Source: Cryobacterium sp. Y57
GTDB taxonomy: Bacteria; Actinomycetota; Actinomycetes; Actinomycetales; Microbacteriaceae
Length of the DNA stretch: 64,000 bases
Reading direction: 5' to 3'
Assembly (NCBI RefSeq): GCF_002929505.1
Contig: NZ_PJJL01000072.1
Coordinates: 124,001 to 188,000, forward strand
Part shown: positions 25,670 to 34,985 of the stretch, in pieces
Numbering within the stretch: position 1 is the stretch's first letter
How the letters are laid out: every line of letters starts with the position of its first letter
Program-made: the position numbers and the translations under genes
Notes under the pieces: model-generated
Told to the model about the DNA's origin: nothing
The model's database searches: none
Seen by the model: the letters and a program-made list of their open reading frames with translations, nothing else

Positions 25670-26537
25670 AGGTGACCCTCCGGCGAAAATAAAGCTGCTG
25701 GGCGAGGGTGATGACAACCAGGATGACCAGCAGAACGACGGCCATGACGGCCGCGCGGCCGAGATCGAAGGCGTCGAAAGCTTCGTAGTAGATGCGCGCG
25801 GCCACAACATCCGTCGATCGTGCCGGGCCGCCCTGGGTGAGCGCGTACACCTGGTCGAAGACCTGAAAGGCGGAAATAACGGTGGTGACCAACACAAAGA
25901 ACATCGTTGGGCGCAACAGGGGAAGCTTGATGTGCCAGAACATCTTGACCGCGCCGGCCCCGTCGATGCGGGCCGCCTCGAGAATCTGCCCGGGAATGTT
26001 GAGCATCCCGGCCATGAAGAACAGCGTGACGTAGCCGACGTTGGTCCAGATCACCACGGCAGCCACGGCCGGTAGCGCCAGAGCGGGGTCACTGAGCCAC
26101 TCGACGCGCTGCCCGAGCAGGGTGTTGAGTGCCCCGTCGGTGGGCGCGAGGATCCATTTCCACACCACTCCGAGAGCGAGTGGTGCGCAAATCCACGGCA
26201 GTACATAGACGGTGCGAAACCAGGCCGACCCCGGCAGGCCGCGCGTGAGCACAGTGGCCGCAGCGAGTCCGATCAGGGTTTGAATCGGGACCACGAGTGC
26301 GACAAAGATGAGCGTCACCAGCAGTGAATTGCCAAAGACACCGTCACTGAGAACGGATCGGTAGTTGTCGAGACCGACGAAGGTGATCGGGCCGATCAGG
26401 TCCCAGCTCTGAAAGCTGAGCCAGAGCACGACGAGCACCGGCAGCAGGAGAAAGCAGACCACGCCGAACAGACTGGGCGCGAGCAGGGCATAGCCGGTGA
26501 TCGCACTGCGTCGACGCAGACTGCCTTTACTGGACAC
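25656..26537 (-). CDS. Sugar ABC transporter permease (MalF type)
   Basis: This 293-residue permease has six membrane segments and the EAA-loop sequence GMLNIPGQILEAARIDGAGA. It begins with GTG at 26537, which lies inside the last codons of the tRNA nucleotidyltransferase gene (11-nt overlap), so it is coupled to cca. No ATPase gene is near; in Actinobacteria a shared MsiK-like ATPase elsewhere often serves such transporters. Confidence 0.92.
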   Translation of the reverse strand: MSSKGSLRRRSAITGYALLAPSLFGVVCFLLLPVLVVLWLSFQSWDLIGPITFVGLDNYRSVLSDGVFGNSLLVTLIFVALVVPIQTLIGLAAATVLTRGLPGSAWFRTVYVLPWICAPLALGVVWKWILAPTDGALNTLLGQRVEWLSDPALALPAVAAVVIWTNVGYVTLFFMAGMLNIPGQILEAARIDGAGAVKMFWHIKLPLLRPTMFFVLVTTVISAFQVFDQVYALTQGGPARSTDVVAARIYYEAFDAFDLGRAAVMAVVLLVILVVITLAQQLYFRRRVTYEMG

Positions 26538-27957
26538 GCTCCGCCCACCAGTGAGTCAAACGGCGGGTGGCTTCTTCCTCGCCCAGCGGGCCGTCATCAA
26601 GTCGTTGCTCAAGCAGGTAACGATAGGCCTCGCCTACCTCGCGCCCCGGTTTCACGCCAAGCACGACCATGATCTGTTCACCGTCGAGGTCGGGGCGCAC
26701 AGCGCCGAGCTCTTCCTGCTCGTTCAGCGCGGCAATACGCTGTTCCAGGTCGTCGTAGGCGAAACCGAGCCGGTCTGCCTTGCGCCGGTTGCGGGTCGTG
26801 ACGTCGGCACGGGTGAGAATGTGCAGCCGTTCCAGCTGATCCCCAGCGTCGCGCACATACCGGCGTACGGCAGAGTCGGTCCAGGCCCCCTCGGTGTAGC
26901 CGAAGAAGCGCAGGTGCAACTCGATCAGGCGAGCGACAGCGTTGATGGTGTCATTGTCGAAGCGCAATGCGCGCAGTCGCTTCTTCGCCAGCTTCGCCCC
27001 GACCACGTCGTGGTGATAAAAGCTCACCACTCCGCCCGGTTCAAGTTTGCGGGTGGCCGGCTTGCCAATGTCGTGCAGCAGGGCGGCAAGGCGCACAATC
27101 AGGTCGGGAGCCTCCAGGTTGCCGCGTGATTTCTCATAGCCCATGGCCTGCTCCAGCACGGTCAGGCTGTGCTGGTACACGTCCTTGTGATGGTGGTGCT
27201 CGTCGATCTCCAATTGCAGGCCGGGAATCTCGGGAAGCACGATCTCGGCCAGGCCCGACTCCATGAGCACTTCGATACCGGCGCGTGGGTCCTTCGAGAC
27301 CATCAGTTTCGACAGTTCGTCACCGATGCGTTCGGCCGACACGATACGAATACTGTCCCGCATCTTCTCCATAGCCAGTGCGGTGTCAAGGTCCAGCGTG
27401 AAACCCAGCTGCCCGGTGAACCGAGCCGCGCGCAGCATCCGCAGCGGATCGTCTCCGAAAGAAACCTCCGGAGTGCTCGGGGTGCGCAGTCGTTTGGCTA
27501 GCAGGTCGTCGATGCCGCCAGCTGGATCGACGAGCGTCAACTGCGGCAGGCGCAATGCCATCGCGTTGACGGTGAAGTCGCGGCGCAGCAAGTCCGCTTC
27601 GAGGTGGCGTCCGAACACGACGTCGGGCTTGCGGGTGGTGCCGTCGTAGCTGTCGGCTCGATAGGTGGTGATTTCCACGGTCTCACCGGCCAGGCTGGCA
27701 CCGATCGTGCCGTACTCGCGGCCGATGTCCCACTGCGCTTCCGACAGTGGCTTGACGAGCGCGAGGATCTGGTCGGGAGTCGCATCCGTGGTGAAATCCA
27801 GGTCGTGCAGTGGACGATCAAGGAACGCATCGCGCACCGGGCCACCGACCAGAGCGAGTTCATGGCCGGCTACCGCAAATGCGTTCGCCAGACGGGATAC
27901 CGTGGGAGTGGCAGCCAGGTCGCCCAGTCGTGCGAGGGCTGCCGCGACGCTCTGCAT
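26527..27957 (-). CDS. pcnA: CCA tRNA nucleotidyltransferase with HD domain
   Basis: This 476-residue polymerase-beta-like enzyme adds or repairs CCA at tRNA 3' ends. The nucleotidyl-transferase motif LVGGPVRDAFLDRPLHDLDF gives the catalytic DxD, RRDFTVNAMAL follows, and an HD domain has AALLHDIGKPATR. Three starts are possible; ATG at 27957 is chosen because TAATAT lies 7 nt upstream and it begins just before the conserved domain. ATGs at 27966 and 27978 are alternatives. It is divergent from the DUF6049 gene, the usual actinobacterial arrangement near oriC. Confidence 0.93.
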   Translation of the reverse strand: MQSVAAALARLGDLAATPTVSRLANAFAVAGHELALVGGPVRDAFLDRPLHDLDFTTDATPDQILALVKPLSEAQWDIGREYGTIGASLAGETVEITTYRADSYDGTTRKPDVVFGRHLEADLLRRDFTVNAMALRLPQLTLVDPAGGIDDLLAKRLRTPSTPEVSFGDDPLRMLRAARFTGQLGFTLDLDTALAMEKMRDSIRIVSAERIGDELSKLMVSKDPRAGIEVLMESGLAEIVLPEIPGLQLEIDEHHHHKDVYQHSLTVLEQAMGYEKSRGNLEAPDLIVRLAALLHDIGKPATRKLEPGGVVSFYHHDVVGAKLAKKRLRALRFDNDTINAVARLIELHLRFFGYTEGAWTDSAVRRYVRDAGDQLERLHILTRADVTTRNRRKADRLGFAYDDLEQRIAALNEQEELGAVRPDLDGEQIMVVLGVKPGREVGEAYRYLLEQRLDDGPLGEEEATRRLTHWWAERVQ

Positions 27958-28025
27958 AAGCCCCATATTAGTTGGCATCCTGAGGCGCGCAGTCGCGGTG
28001 CAGACCGCTCTAGGCTGGCACGCCG

Positions 28026-28031
28026 TAGAAT
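28026..28031 (+). promoter_or_regulatory. Putative -10 TAGAAT for leaderless DUF6049-murJ mRNA
   Basis: TAGAAT ends 6 nt before the ATG at 28038. There is no Shine-Dalgarno sequence between them. The -35 is not clear. Confidence 0.55.
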
Positions 28032-28037
28032 CCACTT

Positions 28038-30356
28038 ATGGTGGCCGAGTCAGATTCCGCGCATCGGCCCGCGCTCCCGGTTGCCGCGTGCGCTGCCGTG
28101 CGCCCGGCCGGACGCGGGTTAGGTCATCGGGGATCGCGTGCGATCGCGGCGTTTCTGGTGGGATTGCTCACCCTGGCTTCACTGATTTTTACGCCGATAT
28201 TCGCTTCTCCACTGGCCCAAGCCAACGCGGAGAACAGCACGGTCACGAGCGCAGCAACGCCCGAAAACACCATCAGCGTCACCGTATCTCCGACCACTTC
28301 GCCGCAATTGTCGCCTGGCCAGGATCTGATCCTGACGGTGACCGTGCACAACAACACGGACGCTGACATTCCGACCGGCCGCGTCGACGTGTACCTCGCG
28401 CAACTCGCGCTCACCACACGAGCTGCGCTCGAGAGCTGGTTGCGGCCCGGTGAGGACACAAACTCCGGCGACCGGTTGGTGGGCGTGCCAACGACAGAAG
28501 TTATTCCGGCTCGTGCCAGCACGAACCTCAGCATCACGGTTCCGGCCGATGCCGTTGGATTGACCGACCGAAACGCATGGGGATCTCGGGGGCTCGCCGC
28601 GACCCTGAGTGTGGGTGACGTGATTCAGGCGCAGGGCCGCGGCACATTTGTCTGGTCGCAGGGCAGCGCCATCACCCCGGTCGAGTTGGCTTCCATCGTT
28701 CCCATCACGACCCCGGAAAGCGGGACCGGGCTGATCACCTCGAAGGCGCTCGAGGCGTACACCAGCTCGGTCGGTCTGCTCTCTCGCCAACTGGATGCCG
28801 CCATAGATACCCCCACGGCAACGATCGCCCTTGATCCGCAGATCATCGCCTCGATTCGCGTGCTCGGCACCGCCGCTCCGGCGTCGGCCGTGGCCTGGCT
28901 CGACCGCCTGGCCGGGGCGGGCAATGATATCTTTCCCCTCGGCTACGCGGATGCTGACATCGCGTTGCAAGCGCAGGCCGGGGCCACGACGCTACTCGCG
29001 CCAACCTCTTTCCTGTCGGCGATCGATGCCAGCCTGTTTGTCGTGCCCTCGGCCGCACCAATCCTTGAACCCACGACCAGACCAACCGATATGCCCAGCA
29101 TCACGTCCCGTACCAGGGCCACAACTACCCCCTCCCCAATGCCCACCCCAACGCCCACGTTGGAACCCGGTGCAACGGTCATTCCCTCGACCAGTGACCT
29201 GTTGGCGTGGGATTACACGAGCACCACGATCGGGTGGCCGGTCGCCGGGCACGTTGCGCGCACCGACCTTGGCGTGTTTGCCGCGAGCGGCCAAACCACG
29301 ACCATCCTCTCCAGCGGCAACGTTGAACAATCCGATCTCTTCACCCCTAATGCAGCGTTCACTCTTCCGGGCGGGCTGGCCCTCGTCAGTGACACCGTGC
29401 TCTCGACCGCCGTCCGCGCCGCCGCCGAGGCAACGACCGAGGACGAGTGGCGGGTTGACATCTCCGAGGCTGCTTCGCTCTTGGCGATCGTGTCTGCGGA
29501 GAACCCCAACGCGGCACGCACGATGTTGGTCACTTTCGATCGCAGCAGCCCGGCGAGTGCCACCCGGATCGCTCAGACCGTCGCGGCGCTCGATTCTACG
29601 GCCTGGTCGAACGCGGCTCCGCTGCAGTCAGCCGTGAACTCCGCCCCGGCCACCACCGTGACGTTTCACGACCAGGCCATTGACAGCAACCGGGTCACGC
29701 TCGCCCGGTCCCTGTTGCAGCGCGAGGGGGCGATCGCTGAATTCGCCACCATTGTGGCTGACCCTGGTGCGTTCACCGCGCCGGCACGACTAAATTTGCT
29801 GGCCCTTTTGGACACGACCTGGGCTTCGCAGCCCGCGGCCTGGGATATGCAGGTCCAGGCGAGCCTAGCTGCGTCCTTCGACCTGATTCACGCTGTGACC
29901 GTCACCACCCGTGGACCGATTATTGTGGTGGGCAGCAAGGTCGACCTCCGCATCACGCTCAATAACGCTTTAGACCAAGCCGTCACGGTGCGCGCCGAGA
30001 TTGTGCCCTCCAACGGTCGACTCGTTGTCGGTGACACCCTCGAAACCATTATTCAACCCAACTCCGCGCAGGCGGTTTCCGTGCCGGTCAGCGCTGCCGT
30101 CGGCAATGGCGACGTCGTCTTGCGAGTCACTTTATTCACCCTGAACGGCATTCCGCTGGGCCAGCCGGCCCCTATCGACGTCAGCGTGCGCGCCGACTGG
30201 GAAGGAGTCGGCGCCAGCATCTTCGCGATCCTCGTGGTCGGCTTCTTTGGTTTCGGCATCTGGCGTAATATCGTGCGCCGGCGCCGGGAACGCGCCGGTG
30301 AGGCATCCGCTACTGCAGGCGACACGGTGTTGCCGGAGGCAAAATCCGATGACTGA
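28038..30356 (+). CDS. DUF6049 family membrane-anchored surface protein
   Basis: This 772-residue protein has an N-terminal signal or anchor (about residues 36-58), a long extracytoplasmic region rich in Ala, Thr and Val, a Pro/Thr linker (TPSPMPTPTPTLEPG) near residue 375, a late beta-rich domain, and a C-terminal membrane segment with a basic cytoplasmic tail (WRNIVRRRRERAGE). This is the DUF6049 layout, always found before murJ in Actinobacteria. It overlaps murJ by 8 nt. A role in wall precursor export or envelope assembly is inferred from that linkage only. Confidence 0.85.
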   Translation: MVAESDSAHRPALPVAACAAVRPAGRGLGHRGSRAIAAFLVGLLTLASLIFTPIFASPLAQANAENSTVTSAATPENTISVTVSPTTSPQLSPGQDLILTVTVHNNTDADIPTGRVDVYLAQLALTTRAALESWLRPGEDTNSGDRLVGVPTTEVIPARASTNLSITVPADAVGLTDRNAWGSRGLAATLSVGDVIQAQGRGTFVWSQGSAITPVELASIVPITTPESGTGLITSKALEAYTSSVGLLSRQLDAAIDTPTATIALDPQIIASIRVLGTAAPASAVAWLDRLAGAGNDIFPLGYADADIALQAQAGATTLLAPTSFLSAIDASLFVVPSAAPILEPTTRPTDMPSITSRTRATTTPSPMPTPTPTLEPGATVIPSTSDLLAWDYTSTTIGWPVAGHVARTDLGVFAASGQTTTILSSGNVEQSDLFTPNAAFTLPGGLALVSDTVLSTAVRAAAEATTEDEWRVDISEAASLLAIVSAENPNAARTMLVTFDRSSPASATRIAQTVAALDSTAWSNAAPLQSAVNSAPATTVTFHDQAIDSNRVTLARSLLQREGAIAEFATIVADPGAFTAPARLNLLALLDTTWASQPAAWDMQVQASLAASFDLIHAVTVTTRGPIIVVGSKVDLRITLNNALDQAVTVRAEIVPSNGRLVVGDTLETIIQPNSAQAVSVPVSAAVGNGDVVLRVTLFTLNGIPLGQPAPIDVSVRADWEGVGASIFAILVVGFFGFGIWRNIVRRRRERAGEASATAGDTVLPEAKSDD

Positions 30357-31974
30357 CACCGTGACCGGAACCGGCGGAATCGGTCGAGCGAGTGCGTTCC
30401 TGGCCTCGGGCACGATCGTGTCGCGCATTCTCGGCTTCGTCAAGGTCATTGTGCTCGCCGCCATAATCGGCCAGTTCGGCGCCGCTGCCGACACTTTCGC
30501 GATCGCCAATCAGCTGCCGAATACGATCTATGTGATCGTGGCCGGCGGAATCCTGACGGCCGTCCTGGTTCCGCAAATCGTTCGAGCCAGCCTGCACACC
30601 GACGGCGGTACGGCGTATATCAACAAACTGCTCACGCTGGCTTTGGTCGTGCTGTGTGCGACGACCCTCGCGGCTACCCTGTTGGCCCCGATCATCACCG
30701 GGTTCATCGGCTTGAACCTGCCCCAGAACGAGAAGGCGCTGGCCGTGGCATTCGCCTACTGGTGCCTTCCGCAAATGTTCTTCTATGGCCTTTACACGCT
30801 GCTGGGCGAAGTCCTCAACGCCCGCAAATTCTTCGGTCCATTCACGTGGGTGCCAGTGCTCAACAACCTCGTCGCCATCGCGGGCCTGGTCGTTTTCGCG
30901 ACGCTGTTTCGCCCCGACCCTTTCGGTGATCGTTCGGCTGCCGAGATCACATCGGCCATGGTCGCTGTGCTGGGAGGCAGTGCCACGCTCGGGGTGATCA
31001 CCCAGGCCGTCGTGTTGTTCTATTTCTGGCATCGCATCGGTTTGCGCTATCGCCCGGACTTCCACTTTCGCGGCGTCGGTCTCGGGGCCGCAGGAAAAAT
31101 GGCGAGCTGGACCTTCGGCATGCTGCTGCTGACTACTTTCGCGGGCATCGTCGAAACGCAAGTCGTGACGCTGGCACACGGTGAGGCATCCGTTGCCGTT
31201 CTTGCCACCGCCTGGCTGATCTTCATGCTGCCGCACTCAGTCATCACGGTGTCGGTCGCGACGGCGTACTTCACCCGCATGAGCGAACATGCCACACGCG
31301 GTAATTGGACTCTGGTGAAAACGGATGCCTCGAGCGCGATTCGGGGAACGTCGCTGGTGATCGTGCTCGCTGCGGCCGTCATTGCGGTCTGCGCCTACCC
31401 TTTCGCTGCCGTCTTCGTGGCACCATTCGACCAGGTTCAATCCATCGGCAACGTCATCATTGCCTTTATTCTGGGGCTCGTGCCGTTTTGCGTGTTGTTC
31501 GTTGTGCAACGAACTTTTTACGCTCTCGGCGACACGCGCACGCCGTTTTTCTTCACCCTGTTCCAAGTCGTTCTGCTCGTCTGCGCCGTGGTGGCCTGCG
31601 CGTGGCTGCCGACAGACTGGATTGCAGTGGGCATCGCCGGTTCGATCACGGTGACCGGCACATTGCAGGCCATTCTGGCCGCGCTGCTCCTGCGCCGACG
31701 AATGCGCGGCATCGACGGGCAGCGCATCCTGCGCAGCCTGGTGAAATACTTGGTCGCCGTCATCATTCCCCTGGCTGCGGGTCTGACCCTCCTGATGATC
31801 CTGGGGGGAAATGTCGAGAATGGCTTCGCGGTGTCCTCGAGGCTCACGGCCATGGTCTCCATGGTTCTGATTGGTATGGTCATGGCCGTGAGCTACTTCG
31901 GCCTACTGCTGCTCATGCGCAGCGACGAGCTCACAGCGTTCCTGACGCCCTTGCGTGCGCGATTGCGCCGCTGA
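30349..31974 (+). CDS. murJ: Lipid II flippase MurJ
   Basis: This 541-residue MATE-like (MviN) transporter moves lipid II across the membrane for peptidoglycan synthesis. About 14 hydrophobic segments are seen; FLASGTIVSRILGFVKVIVLA and FAIANQLPNTIYVIVAGG are typical N-terminal motifs, with conserved arginines in the first two helices. GGAGG lies 9 nt before ATG at 30349, inside the end of the DUF6049 gene. It lacks the C-terminal pseudokinase and extracellular domains of mycobacterial MviN. A weak inverted repeat, GCTGCACC/GGTGCAGC at 32015-32062, follows. Confidence 0.94.
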   Translation: MTDTVTGTGGIGRASAFLASGTIVSRILGFVKVIVLAAIIGQFGAAADTFAIANQLPNTIYVIVAGGILTAVLVPQIVRASLHTDGGTAYINKLLTLALVVLCATTLAATLLAPIITGFIGLNLPQNEKALAVAFAYWCLPQMFFYGLYTLLGEVLNARKFFGPFTWVPVLNNLVAIAGLVVFATLFRPDPFGDRSAAEITSAMVAVLGGSATLGVITQAVVLFYFWHRIGLRYRPDFHFRGVGLGAAGKMASWTFGMLLLTTFAGIVETQVVTLAHGEASVAVLATAWLIFMLPHSVITVSVATAYFTRMSEHATRGNWTLVKTDASSAIRGTSLVIVLAAAVIAVCAYPFAAVFVAPFDQVQSIGNVIIAFILGLVPFCVLFVVQRTFYALGDTRTPFFFTLFQVVLLVCAVVACAWLPTDWIAVGIAGSITVTGTLQAILAALLLRRRMRGIDGQRILRSLVKYLVAVIIPLAAGLTLLMILGGNVENGFAVSSRLTAMVSMVLIGMVMAVSYFGLLLLMRSDELTAFLTPLRARLRR

Positions 31975-32170
31975 GTACCACGATGGGCGCAGTCGCCCCA
32001 GCGCCGCGGTGAAGGCTGCACCAGGTTTTCCCTCACCCTGCCGGTGCCGGTGCCGGTGCAGCACACATCCAAGCTGAGAGGCTATGGAATAGCAGCGGAT
32101 TAGGATGTGTTGTATCGAAACGTGAGGCGGGATATTGCCCGTCTCGCCCATTACTGCAAGGAGCGTGCGC

Positions 32171-33142
32171 GTGCGTCAGATCATCATCATCGGTTCCGGA
32201 CCGGCCGGCTACACGGCCGCGATTTACGCCGCCAGAGCCAACCTCAAACCGCTTCTGATTGCCAGTTCGGTGGAGGCCGGCGGTGAATTGATGAACACGA
32301 CCGATGTAGAGAACTTTCCCGGTTTCCCGGAAGGCGTCCAGGGACCCGACCTGATGACCAAAATGCAGGAGCAGTCGGAACGCTTCGGCACCGAGGTTGT
32401 CTACGACGACGTCGAATCTGTTGATTTGTCGGGACCCATCAAGACGGTCACCCTCGGCAACGGTGACGTTGAGCAGGCGCTCACGGTCATTTTTGCTACC
32501 GGGTCCGCATATCGCAAGCTGGGCCTCAGTGATGAAGAACGTCTCTCCGGCCGCGGCGTCTCCTGGTGTGCCACCTGCGACGGTTTCTTCTTCCAGGGCA
32601 AAGAAATCGCCGTGATCGGCGGTGGCGACTCCGCTATGGAAGAAGCTACGTTCCTCACCCGATTCGCCTCGAAGGTGCACGTCATCCACCGTAAGGGTGA
32701 ATTACGCGCGTCGAAGATTATGCAGGAACGTGCCTTCGCAAACGACAAGATCGAATTCATCTGGAACTCCGAGGTCATCGGCATCACCGGTACCGACGCT
32801 GTCGATGGTCTCACCCTGCGCGACACGGTTTCTGGAACCGAGACCAGCCTGCCTATTGGTGGCGTGTTCGTGGCGATCGGCAACGATCCACGCACGCACC
32901 TCGTACACAAGCAGCTCGATCTCACGCCCGAAGGTACCATCGCCGTCGCGGGCCGATCCTCGCTCACCAGCCAGGCCGGCGTGTTTGCGGCCGGCGACGT
33001 GATCGACTCCAGCTACCGTCAGGCGATCACTGCGGCTGGCTCCGGCTGCGCGGCCGCTCTCGACGCAGAGCACTACCTCAGCACCCTTCCCCCTGCCTTG
33101 CTGGCCCAAGCCGGCGACACCGAACTCGCATCAGTCAACTAA
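32171..33142 (+). CDS. trxB: Thioredoxin reductase
   Basis: This 323-residue flavoenzyme passes electrons from NADPH to thioredoxin. The FAD motif is GSGPAGYTAA at the N-terminus, the redox pair is WCATCDG (Cys133/Cys136), the NADPH motif is VIGGGDSAMEEA, and the FAD-binding end is GVFAAGDV. GTG at 32171 is chosen with AAGGAG 7 nt upstream; a GTG two codons earlier is too close to it. It lies 10 nt before trxA. Confidence 0.96.
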   Translation: MRQIIIIGSGPAGYTAAIYAARANLKPLLIASSVEAGGELMNTTDVENFPGFPEGVQGPDLMTKMQEQSERFGTEVVYDDVESVDLSGPIKTVTLGNGDVEQALTVIFATGSAYRKLGLSDEERLSGRGVSWCATCDGFFFQGKEIAVIGGGDSAMEEATFLTRFASKVHVIHRKGELRASKIMQERAFANDKIEFIWNSEVIGITGTDAVDGLTLRDTVSGTETSLPIGGVFVAIGNDPRTHLVHKQLDLTPEGTIAVAGRSSLTSQAGVFAAGDVIDSSYRQAITAAGSGCAAALDAEHYLSTLPPALLAQAGDTELASVN

Positions 33143-33152
33143 GGAGCATTAC

Positions 33153-33476
33153 ATGACCGCACGATCCGTTACCGAAGCCAACTTCGAGCAAGAAGTCATC
33201 AACAACGAGAAGACCGTTCTCGTAGATTTCTGGGCCGAGTGGTGTGGCCCTTGCCGCGCCGTCAGCCCGATCCTCGACCAGATTGCAACCGAGAACGCCG
33301 ACAAGCTCGACATCGTCAAGCTCAATGTCGACGAGCACCCCGCCTTGGCCGCGAAGTACCAGATCACCTCCATCCCCGCGATGAAGGTCTTCCAGAAGGG
33401 TGAGGTCGTCAAGACCGTCATCGGCGCCAAGCCGAAACCGCAGCTCGAGAAGGACCTGGCCGACTTCCTCGTCTAA
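33153..33476 (+). CDS. trxA: Thioredoxin
   Basis: This 107-residue thioredoxin has the active site WCGPCR (Cys31 and Cys34) and the cis-proline in TSIPAMKVF. AAGGAGC precedes the ATG. It forms an operon with trxB and is followed directly by a terminator. Confidence 0.98.
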   Translation: MTARSVTEANFEQEVINNEKTVLVDFWAEWCGPCRAVSPILDQIATENADKLDIVKLNVDEHPALAAKYQITSIPAMKVFQKGEVVKTVIGAKPKPQLEKDLADFLV

Positions 33477-33494
33477 ACCAGTTTCCCCACGATC

Positions 33495-33527
33495 AAACCC
33501 GTCCGGCATCGACTGGGCGGGTTTTTT
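33495..33527 (+). terminator. Rho-independent terminator after trxA
   Basis: AAACCCGTCC (33495-33504) pairs with GGGCGGGTTT with one wobble, and the stem runs straight into six T residues (33522-33527). Confidence 0.93.
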
Positions 33528-33578
33528 CCTGCCCGGCGCCACCCCATACGATAAAGACCACAGTAGAACGGATGTGAC

Positions 33579-34943
33579 GTGACAAATCAGGGTTCCCCTC
33601 AGGCCGGCGCTGTGCAGACAATTACTGCACAGGGCGGCAACAACCTCGACCCGTGGTACCACCACTACGCCGACCGAGCCGCCGGGCTCAAGGCATCCGA
33701 AGTGCGCGCACTCTTTGCCGTGGCTTCCCGCCCCGAGGTGGTCTCACTCGCCGGCGGCATGCCGTACGTCGCTGCCCTGCCACAGGACCTCGTCATCGAC
33801 GCCATGGACCGTGTCATGCGGGAAACGGGTACCACCGCCCTGCAATATGGCTCTGGTCAGGGAGTTCCCTTGCTACGAGAGCAGATTCTCGACGTCATGG
33901 CACTCGAAGGCATCAAGGCCAATGCCGACGACGTGGTCGTCACGACCGGCTCCCAGCATGCCCTGGAACTAGTGAGCAAATTGTTCCTGAACCCCGGCGA
34001 CGTCGTCATCTCCGAAGGTCCCAGCTACGTCACCGCCATGGTGATCTTCAAGTCGTATCAAGCCGAGATCGACCATGTGCCGATGGACGAGAACGGCCTG
34101 ATCCCCGCCGCACTGATCGAGCACATTGCGGCCCTCAAGGCAGCCGGACGCACCATCAAGTTTCTGTACACCATTCCCAGCTTTCACAATCCGGCGGGCG
34201 TAACCCTCAGTTGGGCCCGACGCCTGGAAATTTTACAGATCTGCCGCTCGAACAACATCTTGGTGCTCGAGGACAACCCATACGGGCTGCTCTATTTCGA
34301 CAAGCCTGCACCAGATGCCATCCGCTCCCTCGAGCGCGACGGCGTCGTCTACCTGGGCACCTTTTCCAAGACGCTCGCCCCCGGCTTCCGGGTGGGTTGG
34401 GCACTCGCCCCACACGCGATCCGCGAGAAACTCGTGCTCGCCAACGAGGCGGCCGTGCTCTCTCCCAGCTCCTTCACCCAGATGGTCATCTCGGAATACC
34501 TCTCTACGGCCGACTGGAAAGCGCAAATCAACGCGTTTCGTGGTGTGTACCATGAACGCAAGAACGCCATGCTGGATGCCCTGGATGAGTATCTCCCCGA
34601 CCTGAGCTGGACCAACCCAACCGGTGGTTTCTACGTCTGGGTGACCCTGCCCAAACAACTCGATTCCAAAGCGATGCTTCCTCGTGCGGTCAAGGAACTT
34701 GTCGCATACACGCCCGGAACCGCGTTCTACGCTGACGGTGATGGACGGCAGAACTTACGTCTCGCCTTCTGCTATCCCACCCCCGACAGCATCCGACTGG
34801 GCATACGCCGACTGGCTACTGTGATTCGCGGCGAACTCGACCTATTCGATACGTTCGCGGGCACAGGATCACTGGGCGCTGCCCCAGATCGGCCTGGAGT
34901 CCAGAATCCGCGTTTCGGCGGTCCGCCAGCAAATATCTCCTAA
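33579..34943 (+). CDS. PLP-dependent aminotransferase (2-aminoadipate/MocR-like family)
   Basis: This 454-residue class I/II aminotransferase has SLAGGMPYVAALPQ and LQYGSGQGVPLLREQI near the start, the substrate loop PSFHNPAGVTLS, DNPYGLLYF and the PLP-lysine motif YLGTFSKTLAPGFRVGW. It lacks the N-terminal winged helix of MocR regulators, so it is an enzyme. The substrate is unknown; valine, 2-aminoadipate or aromatic acids are candidates. A Gly/Pro-rich 35-residue C-terminal tail is unusual. GTG at 33579 is a weakly supported start. It precedes the ligase and parS cluster, a linkage seen in other Actinobacteria. Confidence 0.88.
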   Translation: MTNQGSPQAGAVQTITAQGGNNLDPWYHHYADRAAGLKASEVRALFAVASRPEVVSLAGGMPYVAALPQDLVIDAMDRVMRETGTTALQYGSGQGVPLLREQILDVMALEGIKANADDVVVTTGSQHALELVSKLFLNPGDVVISEGPSYVTAMVIFKSYQAEIDHVPMDENGLIPAALIEHIAALKAAGRTIKFLYTIPSFHNPAGVTLSWARRLEILQICRSNNILVLEDNPYGLLYFDKPAPDAIRSLERDGVVYLGTFSKTLAPGFRVGWALAPHAIREKLVLANEAAVLSPSSFTQMVISEYLSTADWKAQINAFRGVYHERKNAMLDALDEYLPDLSWTNPTGGFYVWVTLPKQLDSKAMLPRAVKELVAYTPGTAFYADGDGRQNLRLAFCYPTPDSIRLGIRRLATVIRGELDLFDTFAGTGSLGAAPDRPGVQNPRFGGPPANIS

Positions 34944-34985
34944 ATTCGCCTCACCACCCAGACCCAGCTAGGAAAAAACCTGATC

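Noticed and set aside
32039-32062. Triple CCGGTG repeat before trxB as a regulatory array
   Set aside because: Only three 6-bp units are present and they fit a weak inverted repeat after murJ; no basis for an array.
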